From the NCBI GenBank assembly GCA_020852035.1, contig JADZBR010000096.1:1-12027 (forward strand): DNA of 12,027 bases, given 5' to 3'. The number at the start of each line of letters is the position of its first letter. Positions within the stretch are counted from its first letter, which is position 1. The DNA comes from Caulobacteraceae bacterium (GTDB lineage Bacteria; Pseudomonadota; Alphaproteobacteria; Caulobacterales; Caulobacteraceae). A program made the position numbers and the translations under genes. The notes below the pieces were generated by a model. It was not told the origin of the DNA. It worked only from the letters and a program-made list of their open reading frames with translations, and did not search any database. This document shows, in pieces, positions 6,665-12,027 of this stretch.

Positions 6665-7126
6665 CTAGTCCAGATACCGCAGCCCGATCCGCTGCGAGGT
6701 CTCCCCTGTCCCCGCCGTGAAGCGCACGTCGGTGAACTTCGGCAGGGCGAAGCGCGGCGCCACGTTGTTGGAGAAGCCGAAGCCCTCGGCGGGCATGCCG
6801 GTGAGCGTGCGGTTGAAGTCCTTGTCGCCGTTGATGTCGTGATAGACGGCGACGCCGTAGGTCCCGGCCTTCGGCAGCCAGAAGCAGGCTTGCACCGCGC
6901 CGGCGGTCGCCTTGGGCCGCTGGCGCAGGAGCTTCTGGCCGGGGGCCAGCCAGCGCTTCGCGCTATCGTAGACGGTGATGGCGAGCAGCCCTTTGGCCGG
7001 CTTGGCGCCCGTCACGGTGACGTTCAGCTTCACGCCGCTGGGCGCGCCCTCGCAGGGGGGGGCCGCGGCGGCCGCGCCCGCGAAGGCCGCCAGCGCCGCT
7101 GACAGGCAAAGCGTTCGCAGGATCAT
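6665..7126 (-). CDS. DUF2141 family secreted protein
   Basis: This 153-residue protein has a clear signal peptide: basic start MILR, a hydrophobic Ala/Leu-rich core, and a probable cleavage after Ala22 before PPCEG. The mature part shows DUF2141 features: an initial strand LNVTVTG, the KGLLAITVYDS strand, GTYGVAVYHDINGDKDFNR, and GMPAEGFGFSNN followed by a PRF. The family has a small beta-sandwich and no established enzymatic role; the D-I-N-G-D stretch looks like an acidic loop that could bind metal, which is only a guess. The start ATG 7126 was chosen because it opens the signal peptide. AAGGAG lies 12 bases upstream, a little far. A longer frame (to 7213) would overlap the HIT gene and lose the clean signal peptide. 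It faces away from the HIT gene and its link to sphingolipids is unknown. Confidence 0.85.
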   Translation of the reverse strand: MILRTLCLSAALAAFAGAAAAAPPCEGAPSGVKLNVTVTGAKPAKGLLAITVYDSAKRWLAPGQKLLRQRPKATAGAVQACFWLPKAGTYGVAVYHDINGDKDFNRTLTGMPAEGFGFSNNVAPRFALPKFTDVRFTAGTGETSQRIGLRYLD

Positions 7127-7158
7127 GGCGCCGTCGCGCTCCTTCAGGTATCTCGCGG

Positions 7159-7176
7159 CTGCGGCGTCCGCCGCAG
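7159..7176. promoter_or_regulatory. Perfect 18-bp palindrome in a divergent intergenic region (possible operator)
   Basis: CTGCGGCG and CGCCGCAG form a perfect 8-base inverted repeat around a central TC. It lies in the 67-base gap between the divergent DUF2141 (start 7126) and HIT (start 7194) genes, 17 bases before the HIT ATG. Such a site could bind a dimeric regulator of both genes. High local GC raises the chance of accidental symmetry. Confidence 0.35.
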
Positions 7177-7193
7177 GCCGACCCGAGCTTCGC

Positions 7194-7631
7194 ATGACCA
7201 ACCCCACCGCCAAGGCGTTCGGCTATCCGAACACCCTCGTCGCCGAGACTGAAAGCTGGCTCGTCCTCGTTCGCCCCAAGCAGCCGACATTTGGGGCGCT
7301 CGTGCTGGTATGCAAGGAAGAGGCCGAAGCCTTCTCCAGCCTCAGCCCCGCCGCATTCGCCGATTTAAGCGTGGCGGTGAAGGGGATCGAGCGCACGCTG
7401 AAGCGCCTGACGGCCTATGAGAAGATCAACTATCTGATGCTGATGATGGTCGACCGCGACGTGCACTTCCACGTCATCCCGCGCTACGAGGGCGCGCGCG
7501 AGCACGACGGGCGCAGCTATCGTGACGCCGGCTGGCCGGCGCAGCCGGCGCTGGGCGAGGCCGTCGACCTGGACGAGGCCGCGGCGAGCGCCCTCGCCGC
7601 CCACATCCGCGAGGTCTGGAACCAGGGGTGA
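7194..7631 (+). CDS. HIT family protein (histidine triad nucleotide-binding)
   Basis: This 145-residue protein has the HIT-fold core and ends its catalytic strand with RDVHFHVIPR. HIT enzymes bind nucleotides and usually hydrolyse or transfer nucleoside phosphoramidates, adenylates or dinucleoside polyphosphates through the middle His of H-x-H-x-H. Here the first His is replaced by Asp89, while the middle His91 and last His93 remain, so the nucleophile is kept. The start ATG 7194 gives the normal short N-terminus. The gene opens a tightly overlapping + strand operon: its TGA overlaps the GTG of the LptF-like gene (GTGA). The presence of nucleotidyltransferases nearby suggests it could act on a CDP- or NMP-linked intermediate; this is conjecture. 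Confidence 0.85.
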   Translation: MTNPTAKAFGYPNTLVAETESWLVLVRPKQPTFGALVLVCKEEAEAFSSLSPAAFADLSVAVKGIERTLKRLTAYEKINYLMLMMVDRDVHFHVIPRYEGAREHDGRSYRDAGWPAQPALGEAVDLDEAAASALAAHIREVWNQG

Positions 7632-8848
7632 GCCAAGCCGACGCCGTCGTCACCGGCCGTCCGAGGCTGATCGACCGCTATGCCCTGAGGCAATCGGCGG
7701 GGCCGCTGATCGCGTGCCTGGTGGTGCTGCTGGCGGCGCTGCTGCTGGAGCGGGCCCTGCGGTTGTTCGACCTGCTCTCCGGCTCCAGCGCCCGCTTCGG
7801 CTATGTCTTCGAGCTGACCGCCAATCTCCTGCCGCACTACCTGGGCCTCGCCCTCCCCGCCGCCTTCTTCGTCAGCCTGTTCGTGGTCGTCGCCCGCATG
7901 AGCGACGGCTCGGAGATCGACGCCTGGCTGGCCAGCGGCGTCGGCCTGACGCGCCTCGTGCTGCCCTTCCTGGCCCTGGGCGTCGTGCTGACGGTCGTGA
8001 GCGTGGCGGTGTTCGGCTACATGCAGCCCTACAGCCGCTACGGCTACCGGGCGGTGATGCACGCGGCGGTCAACGCCGGCTGGAACGGGCGCCTGCAGGC
8101 CCAGACCTTCATCGAGCCCAACGACAAGCTCCTGATGACCGCCGACGAGGCCGACCTCGCCGGCCGCAAGCTCGGGCGCCTGTTCATCCGCCAGACCCGC
8201 GACGACGGCCTGGAGGACATCACCACCGCCGCCTCCGCCGAGCTGCGCCCCTCCGCCGACGGCAAGCGGGTGGAGCTGAGCCTGATCGGCGGCCAGCGTC
8301 TGCGCGAGACCTCGCCCGGCGTCTTCGACGTCACCCGCTTCGACCGCGGGACGATTGACGCGCCGCTGGAGGGCGCGGCCGCCCTGCTGCGCGCCCGCGG
8401 CGGCGACGAGCGGGAGCTGACCCTCGGCGAGCTCTGGGACGGCGTCCGCAACGGCCATCCCGGCATCACCAAGCCGATCATGGCCGCGGAACTCAACGCG
8501 CGCCTGGCCCGCGCCCTTTCGCTGCCGTTCCTGCCGCTGCTGGCCGTGCCGCTGGCGCTGTCGGCGAAGCGGTCGGGCCGCGCGCCGGGACTGGTGGTGG
8601 CGGGGGTGACGCTGCTGGCCTTCCACCACGGGGTGCAGTTCGCCCAGAGCCTGGCCGGCGCGGGGCGGATACCCGCGGTCGTGGTCTGGCTGCCCTACGC
8701 GGTCTTCGTGGCCCTGTGCCTGTGGTCATTCCACGGCTGCCGCGCCCGCCCGGGACAGACGCCGATGACCCCGCTGATCGAGGCGATCTCCGACGTCATC
8801 GCCTGGGCCAAGGCGCTGGTGAAGCCGAAGCGGGAAGCGGCGGCGTGA
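7628..8848 (+). CDS. LptF/LptG (YjgP/YjgQ) family permease, first of a pair
   Basis: This 406-residue inner-membrane permease has the LptF/LptG layout: three hydrophobic helices near residues 25-43, 68-90 and 107-130, a hydrophilic stretch of about 160 residues (the periplasmic beta-jellyroll in this family), and three more helices near 298-314, 321-341 and 350-367. In the LPS exporter, LptF and LptG form the membrane part of the LptB2FG ABC transporter that extracts lipid from the inner membrane and passes it to LptC. No ATPase gene is present here, so a shared LptB or another ATPase would be needed. The GTG start overlaps the HIT stop and its own TGA overlaps the next GTG. The pair directly precedes ceramide synthase, which suggests sphingolipid rather than LPS as substrate, but that is inference. 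Confidence 0.85.
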   Translation: MSQADAVVTGRPRLIDRYALRQSAGPLIACLVVLLAALLLERALRLFDLLSGSSARFGYVFELTANLLPHYLGLALPAAFFVSLFVVVARMSDGSEIDAWLASGVGLTRLVLPFLALGVVLTVVSVAVFGYMQPYSRYGYRAVMHAAVNAGWNGRLQAQTFIEPNDKLLMTADEADLAGRKLGRLFIRQTRDDGLEDITTAASAELRPSADGKRVELSLIGGQRLRETSPGVFDVTRFDRGTIDAPLEGAAALLRARGGDERELTLGELWDGVRNGHPGITKPIMAAELNARLARALSLPFLPLLAVPLALSAKRSGRAPGLVVAGVTLLAFHHGVQFAQSLAGAGRIPAVVVWLPYAVFVALCLWSFHGCRARPGQTPMTPLIEAISDVIAWAKALVKPKREAAA

Positions 8849-9909
8849 CGCTCTCCCGCCACATCGGCCGGCTGGTCGCTTTCCGCATCGCCGCGGCCCT
8901 GGTGATGATCGTCGCCCTGCTCCAGGTCATGGACTTGCTGGACATCACCACCGAGATCCTCGACCGCGGCCTGGGCTTCGGCGGCGTCGTCAAATACGCC
9001 CTGCTGCGCCTGCCCCGCCTGGTCGAACAGGCCGCGCCGCTGGCGGCGCTGGCGGGCGGCCTCTTCGCCTTCGCCCAGCTGGCCCGCGACCACGCGGTCA
9101 CCGCCATGCGGGCGGCCGGCTCCTCCACCTACCGCGTGGTCGGCATGGCGCTGCCCGCCGTCGTCGGCCTGATGATCATCCAGTGGGCCGTCGCCCAGTT
9201 CGTCGCCCCGCGCACCGACCTGGAGCTCGACGCCTGGTGGACGGCCACCGCCCCGGTCGCGGACGAGGATCGCGCCGACGCGCGCCCGGTGCGTGTCGGC
9301 TCCGACATCGCCACCGGCGCGCCCGGCGCCATCGACGGCTCGACCCTCGGCCCCGTGCGCATCTACCGCCGCGACGGCCAGGGCCGACTGGTCGAGCGGA
9401 TCATCGCCAAGGGCGCGACCCACGGCCCGCAGGGCTGGGCCCTGGAGACGCCCACCTTCGTCCGCGTCGCGCCCGACACCCTCACCGACGGCGCGGCGGC
9501 CGACATGACCTGGCCGGTCAACCTGACGCCCAAGGACGTGGCCACCCTCTTCTCCGACGCCGCCGCCCAGCCCTCGGCCGCCGAGGCGCGGCGGGCGCTG
9601 GAGGGCGGCGGGGCCGAACGTTCGCCGGCCTTCTACCGGATGCAGTTGCAGCGCACCTTCGCCGCCCCGTTCGCCTGCCTGGTGATGCTGCTGATGACCA
9701 CGCCGGTGGCCCTGGCCAGCTTCCGCGCCGGTCAGGCGGGGCTCTACATGGCCTACGGAGTCGCCGCGGGCCTGCTGTTCCTGGTGATCGATGGGATGTT
9801 GACGGCGGTGGGCGAGAGCGGGGCGCTCTCGGCCCCGCTGGCCGCCTGGGCCGCGCCGGTGGCCTTCTCGGCCCTGGCGCTCACCGCCCTGCTGCGTCTG
9901 GAGGGGTGA
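8845..9909 (+). CDS. LptF/LptG (YjgP/YjgQ) family permease, second of a pair
   Basis: This 354-residue protein has the same architecture as its upstream neighbour: hydrophobic helices near residues 11-30, 58-80 and 98-120, a soluble middle of about 150 residues, then helices near 272-291, 298-318 and 331-351. The stretch HAVTAMRAAGSSTYRVV (83-99) between helices two and three matches the cytoplasmic coupling segment of LptF/LptG proteins, where an E/D-x-x-A-M/L-R-A-x-G pattern contacts the ATPase. The start is GTG 8845 in a four-base GTGA overlap, with CGGGAAG upstream. Its TGA shares a base with the ATG of ceramide synthase (TGATG). It should form a heterodimer with the upstream permease. 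I leave the symbol blank because these are likely paralogues of the essential LPS-export genes. Confidence 0.85.
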   Translation: MTLSRHIGRLVAFRIAAALVMIVALLQVMDLLDITTEILDRGLGFGGVVKYALLRLPRLVEQAAPLAALAGGLFAFAQLARDHAVTAMRAAGSSTYRVVGMALPAVVGLMIIQWAVAQFVAPRTDLELDAWWTATAPVADEDRADARPVRVGSDIATGAPGAIDGSTLGPVRIYRRDGQGRLVERIIAKGATHGPQGWALETPTFVRVAPDTLTDGAAADMTWPVNLTPKDVATLFSDAAAQPSAAEARRALEGGGAERSPAFYRMQLQRTFAAPFACLVMLLMTTPVALASFRAGQAGLYMAYGVAAGLLFLVIDGMLTAVGESGALSAPLAAWAAPVAFSALALTALLRLEG

Positions 9910-11048
9910 TGGGCGAGGTCCGAATCGTGCCGGTCGAGAGCAAGACCGAGCTCGACCGCTTCATCCGCCTGCCCGCGCGGCTGAACCGGGGCGACCCCAA
10001 TTGGGTGACGCCGCTGGACATGGAGCGCCGCACGGCCCTCTCGCCGAAGTCCAACCCCTTTTTCGACCACGCCGAGGTGCAGTTCTGGCTGGCGGTGAAG
10101 GACGGCCGCGACGTCGGCCGGATCAGCGCCCAGATCGACGCCCTGGCCCCCGAGCTTCCCGACCGGCCCGCAGCCGGCCACTTCGGCATGCTCGCCGCCG
10201 AGGACGACGCGGCGGTGTTCGCCGCCCTCTTCGCCGCCGCGGAGGGCTGGCTGAAGGCGCGCGGCAAGGCCGTGGCGCTAGGCCCCTTCAACCTCTCGAT
10301 CAACGAGGAGGTCGGCCTGCTGGTCGACGGCTTTACGGCCCCGCCGTTCGTGATGATGGGCCACGATCCCGCCTACGCCGGGCGCCGGGTCGAGGCCCAG
10401 GGCTACGCCAAGGCCAAGGACATCCACGCCTACATCTGCGACCTGACCGCCGACCTGCCGCCGGCCATCGTGCGCCGGGTGCGCGAGAAGCCGCCGGCCG
10501 GCGTCACCCTGCGGATGCTCGACATGAAGCGCTACGACGAGGAGGTCCGCGCCTTCGTCGCCATCCTCAACGACGCCTGGGCCGGCAACTGGGGGTTCAC
10601 GCCGGTGACCGAGGCCGAGACCGCCGCGCTCGGCGAATCCTTGAAGGCCATCCTCGACCCGCGCCTGGTCTGGTTCGTCGAGGTGGACGGCGACGTGGCC
10701 GGCTTCACCGTCGGCCTGCCCAACCTCAACGAGGCGATCCGCGACCTCGACGGCCGGCTGCTGCCCTTCGGCTGGGCCAAGCTGCTCTGGCGGCTGAAGG
10801 TCTCGGGCCTGAAAAGCTGCCGCATCCCGCTGGCCGGGGTGAAGCGCCGCTACTTCGAGACGATGGCCGGCCGCATGATGCCGTTCATGACGATGGACCG
10901 CGTGCGCACCGAGGCTCTTAAGTTGGGCTTCCAGACTTTTGAAATGTCATGGATTCTCGAAGAGAACCGCCCCATGCGCCACATCGCCGAGGTGATGGGC
11001 GCCAGGGTCTACAAGACCTACCGCATCTACGAGAAGGCGCTGGCGTGA
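9909..11048 (+). CDS. bcerS: Bacterial ceramide synthase (bCerS), GNAT-type N-acyltransferase
   Basis: This 379-residue protein, typically annotated as a GNAT or hypothetical protein, matches the Caulobacter enzyme that N-acylates the long-chain base to form (keto)ceramide, unrelated to eukaryotic ceramide synthase. Recognisable conserved stretches are LPARLNRGDPNWVTPL (21-36), FFDHAEVQFWLA (51-62), GPFNLSINEEVGLLVDGF (125-142), NDAWAGNWGFTPVT (221-234) and the C-terminal SWILEENRPMRHIAE (347-361) followed by KTYRIYEK. No membrane helix is apparent. The start ATG 9909 overlaps the preceding stop; a GTG at 9906 is an alternative. The stop overlaps the next GTG. A patch of low-GC, non-preferred codons lies at about 10917-10965, inside the conserved C-terminal motif. 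Family confidence is good; function follows from the locus. Confidence 0.88.
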   Translation: MGEVRIVPVESKTELDRFIRLPARLNRGDPNWVTPLDMERRTALSPKSNPFFDHAEVQFWLAVKDGRDVGRISAQIDALAPELPDRPAAGHFGMLAAEDDAAVFAALFAAAEGWLKARGKAVALGPFNLSINEEVGLLVDGFTAPPFVMMGHDPAYAGRRVEAQGYAKAKDIHAYICDLTADLPPAIVRRVREKPPAGVTLRMLDMKRYDEEVRAFVAILNDAWAGNWGFTPVTEAETAALGESLKAILDPRLVWFVEVDGDVAGFTVGLPNLNEAIRDLDGRLLPFGWAKLLWRLKVSGLKSCRIPLAGVKRRYFETMAGRMMPFMTMDRVRTEALKLGFQTFEMSWILEENRPMRHIAEVMGARVYKTYRIYEKALA

Positions 11049-11851
11049 GCGGCTTTTCCGCCCTGGTCCTGGCCGGCTCGCGCGGCGGGCCGGACCCGGT
11101 GGCGCAGGCGGCGGGCGTCAGCCACAAGGGCCTGGCCACGGTCGGCGGCGAGACCCTGCTGGCGCGGGTGGTCGGCGCGCTGATGCTGGCGGGCGCCGAG
11201 CGGATCGCGGTCTCCACCAGCGATCCCGAGATCGAAGCCGCCGCCGTCGCGATGGCCAGCGCCGGCGGGGCGGTGTTCATCGAACTCCTCCCCGCCACAG
11301 GCTCCCCGAGCCAGAGCGTGGCGGACGCCTTCGCCGCCCTGGGCGCGCCGCTGCTGGTCACCACCGTCGACCACGCCCTGCTGCAGGCCGAATGGGTCGC
11401 CCAGTTCCTGGCCGACACCCCGACGGACGCCGACATCGCCGCCCTGCTGGCGCCCGAAGCCATCGTCCGCGCCGACGTCCCCGACACCCAGCGCACCTGG
11501 CTGAAGCTGCGAGACGGGCGCTATTCGGGCTGCAACCTCTTCTACCTGGCGAGCGGCCGGGCGGTCCGGGCGGTGGAGCTTTGGCGCACGGTCGAGCGCC
11601 ACCGCAAGCAGCCGTGGAAGATCGCCGCCGTGCTCGGCATCGACATGCTGGCGCAGTATCTGGCCGGGCGGCTGACGCTGGACGAGGCGATCGCGCGCCT
11701 GGGCGCCCGGGCCGGCGTGACGGCGGCGGCCGTGCGCTCGCGCTACGGCCTGGCGGCGGTCGATGTGGACAAGCCCGCCGACCTGCAGCTCGTCAGGCGG
11801 ATTGCTGCAGCTCAGGCTGCGGCTGGCCGGCCGCCAGCCAGCGGCGGGTGA
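11045..11851 (+). CDS. MobA-like NTP transferase domain protein
   Basis: This 268-residue cytosolic protein has the nucleotidyltransferase (GT-A-like) fold. It opens with ALVLAGSRGGPDPVAQAAGV, then HKGLATVGGETLLARVV, where the Lys fits the position that binds the incoming phosphate ester. TTVDHALL carries the metal-binding Asp, and the near-terminal VDVDKPADLQLV is the usual closing D-x-x-x-D region. Such enzymes activate a phosphorylated alcohol or sugar with CTP, GTP or UTP. It is the last gene of the HIT-LptFG-bCerS chain (GTGA overlap), so a role in making the activated headgroup donor used by the CDP-alcohol transferase is attractive but unproven. Its last 59 bases overlap the 3' end of the gene on the opposite strand. 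Confidence 0.85.
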   Translation: MSGFSALVLAGSRGGPDPVAQAAGVSHKGLATVGGETLLARVVGALMLAGAERIAVSTSDPEIEAAAVAMASAGGAVFIELLPATGSPSQSVADAFAALGAPLLVTTVDHALLQAEWVAQFLADTPTDADIAALLAPEAIVRADVPDTQRTWLKLRDGRYSGCNLFYLASGRAVRAVELWRTVERHRKQPWKIAAVLGIDMLAQYLAGRLTLDEAIARLGARAGVTAAAVRSRYGLAAVDVDKPADLQLVRRIAAAQAAAGRPPASGG

Positions 11852-12027
11852 GTTCGGCGTTGCGGTCGACGTCCTCGGGGAAGTCCATCTCGCCCCAGCC
11901 GAGGCCCTCGATCGACTGCACGCGGACCATGTCGCGCGCCTGCGCCAGCTCATTGATCACGCTGAGGAACCAGCGCTTCAGGCCGTCCGGGCCGCGCATG
12001 ATGGCCTCGACCACCTCGCCGAACGCG
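11793..12027 (-). CDS. Nucleotidyltransferase, C-terminal fragment
   Basis: This gene enters from the right edge; 77 codons are visible with no start, since the frame stays open to the last base. The tail includes GLGWGEMDFPEDVDRNAEL, which resembles the W-x-E-I/M-D-x-x-E-D ending of sugar-phosphate and phosphocholine-type nucleotidyltransferases. By position relative to bCerS it may correspond to the Caulobacter gene called cpgD, required for ceramide phosphoglycerate; this is from memory of gene order and is uncertain. It is convergent with, and overlaps by 59 bases, the MobA-like gene. The final residues (AAGQPQPELQQSA) look unstructured, so the overlap costs little. Confidence 0.7.
   Translation of the reverse strand, partial: AFGEVVEAIMRGPDGLKRWFLSVINELAQARDMVRVQSIEGLGWGEMDFPEDVDRNAELTRRWLAAGQPQPELQQSA

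Noticed and set aside
9183..9908. N-terminal extension of ceramide synthase through the LptG-like gene
   Set aside because: The frame is open but encodes only Arg/Pro/Gly-rich sequence overlapping a clear permease; ATG 9909 gives the normal protein.
1..12027. tRNA/rRNA genes, CRISPR arrays, insertion sequences or prophage genes
   Set aside because: Nearly all of the window is occupied by metabolic and transport genes, and no tandem repeats, transposase motifs or RNA-gene-like segments were seen.

Overview
The window is high-GC DNA (about 70% or more in most genes by eye) with tightly packed, often overlapping genes and many GTG starts. Gene content and order match the sphingolipid locus of Caulobacter crescentus, so the source is most likely a member of the Caulobacteraceae (Caulobacter, Phenylobacterium or a close relative). 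This placement rests on recognising protein families and remembered gene order; no database search was run.

Region 1 (1-2650, + strand) holds the core of ceramide synthesis. It contains the 3' end of an acyl-CoA/acyl-ACP synthetase, a Rossmann-fold reductase matching CerR, a dedicated acyl carrier protein and serine palmitoyltransferase. The N-acyltransferase that completes ceramide (bCerS, GNAT fold) lies further right at 9909-11048.

Region 2 (2696-5645, - strand) is a three-gene operon with overlapping genes. It encodes a CDP-alcohol phosphatidyltransferase with an extra N-terminal domain, a lipid kinase matching the Caulobacter ceramide kinase CpgB, and a poorly characterised nucleotidyltransferase-like protein. 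It corresponds to the operon that makes the anionic headgroup of ceramide phosphoglycerate.

Region 3 (5722-7126) has a calcineurin-like phosphoesterase on the + strand, probably tied to the same pathway, and a convergent secreted DUF2141 protein on the - strand.

Region 4 (7194-11851, + strand) is a five-gene chain in which each stop overlaps the next start: HIT protein, LptF-like permease, LptG-like permease, bCerS and a MobA-like nucleotidyltransferase. The LptF/LptG-like pair sits directly upstream of the ceramide synthase. That makes it a candidate for moving sphingolipid out of the inner membrane. A second nucleotidyltransferase enters from the right edge on the - strand, and its 3' end overlaps the last + strand gene.

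Together the genes make the long-chain base on a dedicated ACP, N-acylate and reduce it, phosphorylate and decorate it, and perhaps export it. The points most worth checking are the missing canonical start codon of cerR, a Pho-box-like repeat before the acp-spt pair, the unusually low GC of the ACP, the LptFG-like pair, the degenerate N-terminal domain on the phosphatidyltransferase, and an 18-bp palindrome between two divergent genes.
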